The notes beneath the pieces were generated by a model. That model saw nothing but the letters and a program-made list of their open reading frames with translations, had not been told where the DNA came from and did no database searches. The translations under genes and the position numbers were made by a program. From positions 3,039,185 through 3,103,184 of the forward strand of contig NC_030986.1 of the NCBI RefSeq assembly GCF_000149955.1: a stretch of 64,000 nt of DNA, given 5' to 3'. Shown piece by piece: positions 45,704-55,921 of the stretch; within the stretch, counting starts at the first letter, position 1; every line of letters starts with the position of its first letter. The stretch is from Fusarium oxysporum f. sp. lycopersici 4287. Lineage: Eukaryota > Ascomycota > Sordariomycetes > Hypocreales > Nectriaceae.

Positions 45704-46316
45704 TTATGAAACTAGACGCCACGTCAAAACCATCAAAGTTATATACGCACTCAAGCTCAGTATGGTCAGCAACAATACACTATTCCCGCTCGTCCTGAAC
45801 TTCCGCTTCAGTGACCCGTCCGCGGATTCAGAAGTAAAGAACTGGTTCTGGCCTTCATATCGGCGGTATATGGCTACGAGCATTACTGCAACCCCATACA
45901 CAGCAAAAAGGGCGCCGATGGCATAGAACTCTTCGGTGAATACTTTGAGGATAATAAGGGCGAATGAGAACTGGCCGAGAGCTGTGCGGACATAGGCACC
46001 TTCGAAGGTACGCTGAGCTGCTCTGACCTCAACGAGCCTGTACATGTCAGTAAGGTGCATCGTTTTCATCTCGTGTCTTCCAGACTGCGGACAATAACAT
46101 GTCTTGGTCTTCATACGACATCGAATGTGGATTGTTGTCTAGGGTGAATCCTGTCTCAGTGGTACTGAACTTACTCTTGTGTCGTCAATACAACTGAACG
46201 TGCTCTGTGAAGGCGGAGGTGGAATTGATCACCGGGGTGAGGCTGCGTTCAAGAAACATTCTCAGCATCCATCCAATACTATATAAACCTCAAATTCGGC
46301 TACCAACCTGGAACAT
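45704..46316 (-). CDS. DUF202-type small membrane protein with a 9-nt first exon
   Basis: The main exon (45704..46037) encodes ELVEVRAAQRTFEGAYVRTALGQFSF followed by three hydrophobic spans, with RRYEGQNQFF between spans 2 and 3. This resembles fungal DUF202 membrane proteins of unknown function; the bacterial relatives are called YidH. I propose two upstream exons, 46175..46242 and 46308..46316. They join in phase to MFQ-PHPGDQFHLRLHRARS...TTQE-LVEV, 136 residues in all. The second intron uses a strong GTAAGT donor and a CTGAC branch 8 nt before its acceptor. The first uses GTTGGT and ACGCAG. The 5' model is less certain than the 3' exon; a different first exon further upstream is possible. 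Confidence 0.6.
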
Positions 46317-49262
46317 GGTAAGCGTATTGCCTCCTGAGAGCGTGTGAGCAACAATCCCGCAGATAATTGTGTGTGAGTCTCTAAGCTTTGTGTATAGCGA
46401 GACGTAGGTAAGTTAGTGGGCGGTTATAGTCCTGAGTTTCACGAAGATGCAATCCAGTCTTGTTCTTGCGTGAAGATGAAAGAGCTGAGGTTGAGGAGAC
46501 CAATTCCGGTTTAGCGGCTGAGAAATGTCATGGGTGCCGGTCATCCCATGTAGTGGTCACGGGTAGGCACACTCCTGGAGCACTAGACCAGTTCATTCTC
46601 GACTTTATCGTTATTAAGATGATATTCCGCTGAATGCTTTCCGTCGGGGCCGGTGGATGGAGAGCGCACTTAAGGAGGTTAGTTATGTCATGTCTATTAC
46701 ATGTTAACACAGTAGTCTATGTTGTCGTCTTATTCACGTTGTACGATGGAACCATCACGTTAATCGTGTGTCACGTGTAGTTTTAAATACTCGGCCATGG
46801 GAATAAATCCAACCTTTAAGTATTATTTATAAATCAAGAGAAACTAAATCTGACAAGGATAATAGTGCCCTTCGTTGCGACTCTGTCATAGAAGAGCTGA
46901 AACCTTCATCGTTCGTTTTTGAATGCACTGCCACATAGTCCATCCACAACCTCACATCCTTTAGACAGGAATCAAACAAGCTTTTGGGCTCTGACACCTT
47001 TTTAATATGACACTGCACAGCCTCAAGCTTAGGCTCGGGATTTAATTGCTTGGCCTCGGTCATGCAGTTCGTCGACTTGGCCCCCATCCAATCCATCGCG
47101 ATTTCGACCTCTTCAAGTTGCGCAATGGTTGCCCAATCAGGAACGCAACACAACATATGACAGGACCGCGCAGATAAAAATGGAGAACACTGGAGAGACA
47201 ATTATGTTTCCAAGACTCTAACGTCACATCTGGGTCATTGTCTATCGACGGGTTTGGTCTAGGCTATCGCTCTCAGCCTTGAAGGCTCGCCCGGCCCATG
47301 CGATCCACCAAGACGACGAGACTATTGATAATGTCACAATGTTGGTCAGGCGAAACGGTCGCATTTAAACTCTGCCGGTCCGTTTATCGGGCGCGCAACA
47401 ATACAACCTAACGTGGTGTCGAGTATGCTTCTACGGAATCGAGGGTAAATAAAGCGGAATTAACTGTGAGACAAACTGGTGCGATCTAACAACCAACCAT
47501 ATGCAATGCATCGACTGTGATCTGTGATCTCCAACATTTGTCAGGCCCTGACAGGCTCATGCATGCACAGCACAGGGGAGGCTGTGTCTTGTAGCGACTT
47601 TTAGTCTCAGCCTCGAGACAAAGTGGAAAAACCCAACAACATCGTACAAGAAGAACTGAAGCATGCCAGATCAATTTTTTCAAAAGGATGCCTGGAATCT
47701 AGGAGGGTCGGGCAACAAGCAATGCTGTTTATACGGAAACTTGTGCCTTGCCACTGAGACAAGTCTCAGATCGTCAGTGACATCAAGGAAACCCTACAGG
47801 GCTGGTGGGAGGGAGCCTTTGGTGCAACACGACATATAGAGACTGTTTGCAATCCTCCTCGAAGTCGAACAACCACCGTCAGCGCCGCAGTACCATCACA
47901 CACAATATACTCGAACTACAAAGTCGGAAATAGGAAAATGCCTTGAGATTTGTCTTCAAGTTCTTGAATGGCCAAGCGACGGACGAGCTGGAACAGGGGT
48001 TCATGATGGGGCGTGGGGCTTGGTGAATGCGCCTCGGCAACAGAGCCCCCATTGAGAATGCCTCGTCGAGATGGATGGTCATGCACAGCACGATAGAGGA
48101 ATACCAGTATCCTGTGCTGTATGCCAGTGCTGGGTTCAAGTATCGCAGCATCGGTTAATACCAAATCTCATAGACATCAAACAACCGTTTCCCCGACGGC
48201 CCGCCTATTGGCAAACGAGTCTCCATCCACAACCCTGCAGCTGGGCGCTCCTCCACTCCCCATCCTCCTCCAACAAATGCATCACACAAGCGCCAGATTA
48301 AAGAGACTGGGGACTAGGAACCAGGTCCAGGCTGTACTGTATGTCACGCCTGCGCCTAAAACGCCCCTCGTTCTGTTTTCGACCCTACATGTATCTACTG
48401 TACCAACTACCGCACGATCTTACCGCCTTCGTCTGGATTTCTCTTAATCAAGACGCCGGCTCTGACTGATCAAGCCTCACTTCTGTTTGGTTCTGCCACA
48501 ATCTCTTCTTGTCTGCCCTCCGGTCTGCCTTTTGGCTGCACTTTGACTTGTACCTGGACGGCCGCCAATTTGCCTGTACCATTTTGTCCCCATTTCAATC
48601 GCGAGCCCCTCTCGCCATCATATCACAACCAACAGCTTACAGTAACACACCTTGTACACCTTGCATCTAATCAGCAAAGTGCGAAGCTGCCCCGTCGCTC
48701 GTGTCCTGGACAGTTCACCACTTCAGTCCTGCTTGGATGTGCACACCACAATCCCGCGCCGATCTTAAATCTTTCGCATTTGATACCTGAGCTCTGGAGC
48801 TGTTGCTCGTCGGATTCGATATCCTGGGCTAACTATAGCATCTGGCATAGGTACCGTGCCTTTCTAGCTGCGGTACTAAGCAGGGGCACCCCTAAGCGCT
48901 CTTTGATCCGCTTTCGCGCGCAACGCCGCGTTCCAACTTCAGCCCTCTCCCCCTCCTCTCTCTTCTCTTTCACATTTCTTGAACAAGGGATACTACACTG
49001 CAATCCTTCGCTTGTTGTTCTCAAATCTCCTGGTAGACTCTGTTTTCCCTGTTCATGAGGCGTAACGGCCCGTGGGATCTCAACGGCATTTCTTCTGCAG
49101 CTCCAATAGTTCCTCTGCACTTGAGCCGATCCACTTCACTTCTCTACGGTATCATCTCGAAGGCTATGTTCCCTAGCCTGTGATCTGACTCCGGGAGCTC
49201 GCCCAGTCAAGGTCCACCTGTTGCATATATACTTCAGCTCCTCCCTGCACTTGATCGCAACC
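46317..49262. other. Intergenic region with one gene-like fragment and a long leader
   Basis: A fragment at 46827-47189 is listed separately. 47200-48300 shows nothing supportable. From about 48350 to 49260 the plus strand is very pyrimidine-rich with many ATG-poor frames; it is best read as promoter and leader of the C2H2 gene. The 171-codon frame at 48543-49058 within it has the composition of translated leader sequence. Confidence 0.4.
46827..47189 (-). pseudogene. Possible gene remnant or terminal exon of unknown family
   Basis: The minus-strand frame encodes CCVPDWATIAQLEEVEIAMDW... and ends SLSDLVSLDL, about 120 residues with normal protein-like composition. It follows a CTCTCCAG acceptor-like site at about 47190. 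A second minus-strand frame at about 47175-47260 (DNDPDVTLESWKHNC) runs into the same place in another phase, as if one coding sequence had shifted frame. The pattern of hydrophobic residues suggests a leucine-rich or F-box-like protein, but I cannot name it. A TTG opens the frame; the first ATG is at 47156. Confidence 0.25.
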
Positions 49263-52200
49263 ATGGCTTCGACATTTGATGTACCACCTGCCAGTCTTCA
49301 TGACAAGGATAACCAACCCTTCCCTACCTCGAACCAGCAAGCACCAACCTCAGCCTTCGACTCGAATCAACTGCCTACCACACTGTCGCATGTGGATAGC
49401 GACTCACTCTCCCCGATCAACTACCTCGAGACACCAGATTCCACCTCAAGCTTGAGTCACTACCAAGCCAGTGACTTCAGCGATTTAGACGACGACCCTT
49501 TCTTTGGTGCCGACTTCAACGCTGATGGAGGTGCTCCCAACTTCCTGGAACAGGACTTGAACGGACTGGACCAGTCCTTTACTCCAGGCCTTATGCCAGA
49601 TAAGGACGTGGACTCTGGCACATATCCATTGACGCCTGAGCAGACGGCATCTGTTCATGCTACACCACCTCAGGGTGATCTGTCATACGCTATCAAAGGA
49701 TCTGCACCATCGGAACTCCCCAACTGTATCTCACCCCAAGAGATTCAAAAACGATTCAACCCTCACCCAATTAACACACAAACATCTGAGTTGACACCAA
49801 GTCACAGTAGCAGCTGCCGATCTAGCGAGGACGGCCTTGCACCAGGTGTCGCTACCATGACGAGCCCTCGTGTTACTGTCTCCATGTGGGGCAATCATGA
49901 TGAGACTCCTGTTCACACCTCTGTTGAGCGCAGTTTTGAAGACAGCCCCACCACAGTCCGCGGAGGTTTTGAGTCTGCTGGAGATTTGATATCTTCCGGA
50001 GACAACTCATCTGCCCGTGACTCTACTGGCAGATGGCAGCAGAATCCATTAACAGGCCAATCTGGCCTTGACCCCAACAACCGCCCCTCTAACGAAGTGC
50101 CGAGCATCAATGAGCTCGCAACTCGTCGAGATGATGATGAACGTAAAGAACTCGTGGGTGATTGGCTGGCCGACAAGATGAACGACCTTTCAGTGAGGCC
50201 AGACGACAACTCACGAGACCAAATTAACGAACTGGACAGCCAACGAGACGATCCACATGAACATATGATTCCCTTTGGCCGGGAGACTGAGAATAAGTTC
50301 ATTCCCGGTCAGACCTACTACCGTGACCAGGGCGAAATGAGCCAACAAGACCGCGACATCATCGCTGCTAACCGTAACTGGGCGGACGCACCTATGTTCC
50401 CTTCTATCAGCCGTGGAGTGCCGGGAAGAAACCAACCCGAGTCATCAGCTGCTGCCATGGAGAGATTTGAGAGGATGTATCGTGATACTGATTCCATTCT
50501 GTCGAGAGCAGCAACATGGGGAACCCGCCGGCGAAGTCTCCCTAGTGTCTTCGATCTTGATATGGCCGACGGCACCAGTGGTGGTATCCTGAAGAAGCTC
50601 TCAAGCAGTCGAGAGAGCAGGTCAAGCAAGCCGGGGAGTCTCCTAAGAGATCTTCGAGGACTGGTGCGGCGACCTAGCGCGTCTCGTCTCAAGCGTACCC
50701 TCAGCAGCGGTAACGACGAGGAGAGCTTACCAAGCAGTGAGGGTAGAGGGAGCCAAGACTCGAAGCGCGATAGTATTTCCAAGCGAGGAGACAGTGTCTC
50801 TCACCTTGCACCACCAAACCGCATAGGTAGCTGGGGCAAGAAACCCATGCCTTCTATCAACACGGCGATTGCTTCCATGGGGAGCAATATTGCATCCATT
50901 GGAACTACGCATGCTCGAAGCGGCTCTGTGAGTGGCAGCGGCACCCCCGGCGGTTCCATCACATCACCAAAGAGTCCCTTTAGTGGCCTTTCCGTGAAAA
51001 AGTCGATACGCCGCCCCCGAAGCAAATCCGAACTTCCTAAACCTACCCCAGCTGGCATGCAGACAGAAAGCCATCCTACTCTCGTATCGATGTGGAAGCG
51101 TGAGACGGGAGGCCCACCTGTAGCAGCCCTAGCCAAAACCAAACATGCCGACTTGGATGATGATGACGACGATGACGACGATTTCAGCGATGAAGCTGAT
51201 ATGAGAACCAACCCCAACGTCATTGACAACATCACCCCCAATCTCGAAGGGTTCCAGCAACACATCATTGACCTGAACCCTGGCCTGGCGACTACCAACA
51301 CCTTTCTGGTCGACCGCATCGCATACCACCAGGTTCAACGATACAAATACTTACTGAAAAACAAGGTTGCTCATATCGGCCTTGGTGCTGCATGCAACTC
51401 TGGAATAATGTGCGTTTCTAGAGGCGGCTCTGCTACCTTGTTGGACCAGAATAAGAACGTACGAGAGCTGGATCCTCTTTCGTCCCCAAACGATGAGGAT
51501 GATGGATCTCCAGTTGAAGGTGCTATCAATACCGAGAGCTTCCCTCAAGATATTCCAATGCCTCCAACTTCTCACCTTCCAGCTGAGTTTGAGTGCCGAC
51601 TTTGCTTCGCTGCCAAGAAGTTCATGAAACCATCTGACTGGACTAAGCACGTCCATGAAGATGTTCAGCCATTCACTTGCACCTGGGACAAATGTCCCGG
51701 GCCAAAGATGTTCAAGCGCAAAGCCGATTGGGTCCGACACGAAAACGAAGGACATCGGCAGCTTGAGTGGTGGACGTGCGATGTTGAAGCCTGTCATCAC
51801 CAGTGTTATCGTCGTGATAATTTCCTTCAGCATCTTGTTCGAGAGCACAAGTACCCTGAGCCAAAGGTCAAGAGCAAAGCTGCTGTCAAGAAGGCGGGCG
51901 GCTCTGAGCCGACGTGGCAAAAGGTTGAACAGTGTCACCACGAGACTACGAAGAAGCCACACGATGAGCCGTGCCGTTTCTGTGGAAAGACATTCCCGAC
52001 ATGGAAGAAATTGACGGTCCATCTGGCCAAGCATATGGAGCAAATATCATTGCCCGTACTTCGACTGGTAGATGCAAAAGCCAGTGAGCTCAGCGCAGAC
52101 ACTGTTATTAGCCCAGTACAGGACCCTCCTCCACGCAACATATTGACCACGCCTATTCAGACCAATATGCCGATGCAATATCCCGTGGGAGGACAACACC

Positions 52201-52727
52201 AACAGATTCCACAGGCAACTCCACAGATCTATCAGAACCACAACCAGAACCAAATGGCGTACCCTATGATGCCAACGGAGCCCTACCACCAACAGCAGCA
52301 GCAGCAGCAGCAGCAAGGGTTCTACACTGACCAGTATACCAACGCCAGCAACGCCACCCACAACTTTCCGTCGGCACATGCAGAGATGGGAATGCATCCG
52401 ATGAACCACCAGAGCTTTAATGCTGCACCCATGCAGGAAATGACTGCGAGCAGTGCTGGCTACCAGCAAAATGCAAATGCCTTTATGATGCCCAGTAATG
52501 GGCTAGAGACATATAACCAGATGAACCCCCTGGGGCTTCAAAGCCATGGAATGCCCATGGGACAAATGGGACCGATGGTGTATGACGGGATTACAGACCC
52601 TTCGAGTGGAAATGGGAGTCCTTTCAGTGGACAAGGATCCATGTCTCCTTACTCTCACTCTCCAAACCTGAATGCCAACACTGGTAACGGTATGTGGGGT
52701 GATAGACGCATGGCTGGATACCAGTAA
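49263..52727 (+). CDS. Large C2H2 zinc-finger protein (probable transcription factor)
   Basis: This is one uninterrupted exon of 1154 residues. ATG 49263 has the strong context ACCATGG. Residues 1-750 are mostly disordered, Ser/Asp/Pro-rich, with an acidic N-terminal half that could activate transcription, a basic stretch at about 450-490 (RRPSASRLKRT), and an Asp run (residues about 633-641). The zinc-finger region spans about 776-924: FECRLC...KHVHED, FTCTWDKC...RHENEGH, WTCDVEAC...HLVREH and EPCRFCGKTF...HLAKH, four C2H2-like units, the first irregular. The C-terminus is Gln/Met/Asn-rich with nine Gln in a row at about 1010. No orthologue name is claimed. A long pyrimidine-rich upstream region suggests complex control. 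Confidence 0.88.
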   Translation: MASTFDVPPASLHDKDNQPFPTSNQQAPTSAFDSNQLPTTLSHVDSDSLSPINYLETPDSTSSLSHYQASDFSDLDDDPFFGADFNADGGAPNFLEQDLNGLDQSFTPGLMPDKDVDSGTYPLTPEQTASVHATPPQGDLSYAIKGSAPSELPNCISPQEIQKRFNPHPINTQTSELTPSHSSSCRSSEDGLAPGVATMTSPRVTVSMWGNHDETPVHTSVERSFEDSPTTVRGGFESAGDLISSGDNSSARDSTGRWQQNPLTGQSGLDPNNRPSNEVPSINELATRRDDDERKELVGDWLADKMNDLSVRPDDNSRDQINELDSQRDDPHEHMIPFGRETENKFIPGQTYYRDQGEMSQQDRDIIAANRNWADAPMFPSISRGVPGRNQPESSAAAMERFERMYRDTDSILSRAATWGTRRRSLPSVFDLDMADGTSGGILKKLSSSRESRSSKPGSLLRDLRGLVRRPSASRLKRTLSSGNDEESLPSSEGRGSQDSKRDSISKRGDSVSHLAPPNRIGSWGKKPMPSINTAIASMGSNIASIGTTHARSGSVSGSGTPGGSITSPKSPFSGLSVKKSIRRPRSKSELPKPTPAGMQTESHPTLVSMWKRETGGPPVAALAKTKHADLDDDDDDDDDFSDEADMRTNPNVIDNITPNLEGFQQHIIDLNPGLATTNTFLVDRIAYHQVQRYKYLLKNKVAHIGLGAACNSGIMCVSRGGSATLLDQNKNVRELDPLSSPNDEDDGSPVEGAINTESFPQDIPMPPTSHLPAEFECRLCFAAKKFMKPSDWTKHVHEDVQPFTCTWDKCPGPKMFKRKADWVRHENEGHRQLEWWTCDVEACHHQCYRRDNFLQHLVREHKYPEPKVKSKAAVKKAGGSEPTWQKVEQCHHETTKKPHDEPCRFCGKTFPTWKKLTVHLAKHMEQISLPVLRLVDAKASELSADTVISPVQDPPPRNILTTPIQTNMPMQYPVGGQHQQIPQATPQIYQNHNQNQMAYPMMPTEPYHQQQQQQQQQGFYTDQYTNASNATHNFPSAHAEMGMHPMNHQSFNAAPMQEMTASSAGYQQNANAFMMPSNGLETYNQMNPLGLQSHGMPMGQMGPMVYDGITDPSSGNGSPFSGQGSMSPYSHSPNLNANTGNGMWGDRRMAGYQ
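52290..52316 (+). repeat. CAG/CAA trinucleotide repeat encoding polyglutamine
   Basis: CAA, seven CAG and CAA encode nine Gln in the C-terminal part of the C2H2 protein. The run is nearly pure and therefore likely to vary in length between strains. Confidence 0.9.
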
Positions 52728-55700
52728 GAATGGCCACTGTACCGGCAGTTCGGATATATATTCCTATTCATGAAGGCGCTTTGTGTTCTTGAAACCACAC
52801 ACACGACATAATATCTTGTCCAATTATGAATGAAAAAGGGGAGGATGAGAAAAATGTGTTTTTGGATACCATGATGATTCTTACGGCAACGAATTTGTTT
52901 TACAGGCGATAGCCTTGTTTCTTTTTTTGTTCTTCCGGAATGAATAGACTAGGTAGGGCTTGCTGTTTGGTCCACGGGGTGCGTTGAAGGATGATGGGAT
53001 GGATATCCTGAAGTGGGGCGACCAATATTGGAGTATTATGAGATGAAGAAGAGAAAGAAGGGATTGGAACAGGATACGGCGTCTGGATACCGCACTTATG
53101 AATGCAAATAGTCTTTCTAGACTCTCTGATCTGCAACTTGGCATTTCTAAATATACCAGATATATGCATCTTTCTTGGTCAAGATGGAGGCTCAGCGGAG
53201 GCCGCCCTGCGCGTGAGCAAAGTGCTTACGAGTCCCTGGGTCTGGTAGTCCGCATCTAGCAAGGGAAAAGATGGAGCGAGTGCAAAGCTAAGCTTTTGGA
53301 TTCAAAAGGAGTGCAGGGTGCCGAGGAACGTGGCTTGGAGGATCAAGGGCCAGCACACGCAGTGGGGAATCTTGAATAATAGTCGAGCACGGTAAGGGAT
53401 ATCGTGTATTATAATGCACTAAGTGTTTGAGATTGATGGCGTTAAAATCAAGATGCTTCTCATTTCCACGGCAATGGGGCAAGGAGGATTTGAGAATCCA
53501 ATTTACCGCTCCTGACTGTTCCTTCATGAGCTTGATTCTCTTATCTTTTGTTTCTCTCCTAATTTAATTTCTTGCGCCGCTTCATGGGAAGCAATTGCCA
53601 TTGTCAGGGATTCAATGCCAGTAGCTGGGATACTCGGATTACCGAGATTTGCAATGGCCTGGTCGCGTGAACGTTCTTGGCTCGGCAGGAAAGCGATGAG
53701 TTAGGCTTGTTAGATTATGGGAGGTTGTTTCTATCTATGGTATAGAAATATAATAACTTGGCGGTGATTGCGCTGGGGAGGCTATATTGGCGGTTCATCA
53801 ATGATCCATGGAGTGGCAGATTGAGGTCAATGCTTCTGGCTAAAAGTCACCGTCTTTGAACTTGTGAATTAGTGACGACGATCATGAATTCAAGATTGTG
53901 TAACCTTTCTTATTTGTGTGACCTGAGTTAGTGGTGACATTTTATGAGACGATTGAGTTTTGGGTCGTGTGTTAGTCGACACATCAAACGTAGGGTCCCT
54001 TAGCCACGGGACACTCTGGGACGTGATTTGTGTAGAAAGTCACACCTGCAGAATTGAGCGGATGAAGGGTGGAGCGATGGATTGTTAACGTTCGTAGAGC
54101 ACAGGCTATCCCTTGCACTTTGTACGCACTTGTGCATAGTGAGGACATGAAGCTTGGACAGCCATGATGTGAGGTGGTTCACCACAAACCCTGGCCAGAA
54201 GAATCAAAGGTTCCACTGTGATTGTTGGTTATGCAAATATTGGCTCGAGACCAGACTGGTAAATGATCGATCTTCGTCTGCTGAGTAGCGAGACAGTGGG
54301 AGATTTTTATCGATCAATAGTAGTATTCGTGTTAATGTATCCATAGTGTGTTTGTGTATGTGTATAAGAGGCTGACAACGGTGGAGATAGTCAGTAGTAT
54401 CTCTATTATTAGTTCTCAGCTCCCAACCTCAGTAATTCAGTCCACCAACTGCCCAAGGAGCCGTGAAAATTTCTCCATTACACGATTTGCTTCCAGACAC
54501 ACGATGAATGCATATTCATACGCATTTTCGTACACAAACCAAACTGTACCGAACCAGTTCTCATCCAAGTTTTTCGACCTCAACTGGCTGGTTTCAGAAG
54601 AAGCTGGGGTTGACGTTAGCTTGGCCCGAGACTGGTCAGCCACCCGCGAGGGAAACCCCTGCAGCAACAAGCTTGGCCTCCGTTAATTGTCCGTGATTGG
54701 ATGGTGAGCACCACTGGAAGAGACCGCATCCACTAAGCTGCCAACGAACCACTAAGATACCCCTGGCCCCTGGCATAGACGGGTCTGGGATCTTGGATGG
54801 GCAGTCTCAGGGGTTCAACTTCTTCTTGTTGTGTGGTTCGATGGAAGAGGAAGTGGATGGGATCCGTCTCATGGATGATTCAAATTGCCCACTGAGAATT
54901 GTGATTTGGGGACTTTGGAGGGGACCCTGGACGCTAAAGAGTTGGAGAGACTCCTGGTGTGAGGCTCTGTAGAGCACTTTCTCCCCCAATACCATTTGGA
55001 AGCTGTGGTCCAGGGCGTCGCTTCAACCTCGTCACCCCCTTCTTGTCCACTCCAAACCTTGCATCTCCTTGGCTTCCTTGCTCGTCTCGTCCATCCTTTC
55101 TCCTCTTGGGGCTTTCTCCTCTTTTTCTGCTCGCATCTTTGCCTTTTACTGTACTCGTCTCCCTGTTGACTTTGATCTATTCCTTCCCTCTTCTCCCTCT
55201 TCCTACTCTCATCGTCTCATATCTCTTTATTTGTTGCATTATAATCTTGAATAAACAAGAAGCGTCTCTGTTTTTCTTTCCAGCTCTCTCACACTCTCTG
55301 TTGTTTTGTCAACTATCTGATTTTGCCGTCCGTACAAGGACATGCTGCTTCCTTTGCGGCATTGTCGACTACTAGCCTCTCATTTCAGCGTCACATAGAC
55401 AGAAAACACCAAACCAACTACACACAACCACCAAAATTAGACTCGACGACGACCTCATCACGTCTCCCAAAAAGACTCTGGTCTCACGATACGAAACACC
55501 CTCGAACGACTTTAACGCCGGCACGTTGGACATTCACGGGTTTTCAGGCAATTCGTTGCCCCTTATCTTCTCTTCTTTCCAGGTTGATCCTCGGCCTACT
55601 TCTGTGCGCGTGCTTGCACTGCTTTGCCGACACCTTTGAGATATCTTTTTGATCTCGGACATTCATTGCTCTCTTTCCAAATTGTTTTTCTATCCTCATA

Positions 55701-55921
55701 TTTCATTCATCGTCTCTTGATACCATTCCTTAAAGTCTTGTTCCGTCAAACGAATTCCAACTATTCCTCGATCTTTCCTACTCTATATCCCATCCTTCTT
55801 TGGATATATCGACATACCTATTACGACAGAAACTTCCTCAAGCCATTTCCTCGATCAGTTCCGAACGAGCCACGAATTTCCCGTATTTCTGTAGTATCAT
55901 CTTGCACGACATACACTCAAT
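52728..55921. other. Long intergenic region and leader of the FLC-type gene
   Basis: About 3.2 kb. 52730-54900 shows no supportable gene; it includes the 3' flank of the C2H2 gene and AT-rich parts near 54200-54420. From 54980 to 55920 the plus strand is strongly pyrimidine-rich (CTCTTCTCCC-type), a typical fungal promoter/leader of a highly expressed gene. Its open frames (54959-55375, 55624-55941) are translated leader composition. Confidence 0.45.

Noticed and set aside
48543..49058. 171-codon plus-strand frame before the C2H2 gene
   Set aside because: Composition (Leu, Ser, Pro, His) is what pyrimidine-rich leader DNA gives in translation; no domain.
54959..55375. 138-codon plus-strand frame with many hydrophobic residues
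   Set aside because: Again translation of a CT-rich leader; Leu/Ser/Phe runs mimic membrane spans.
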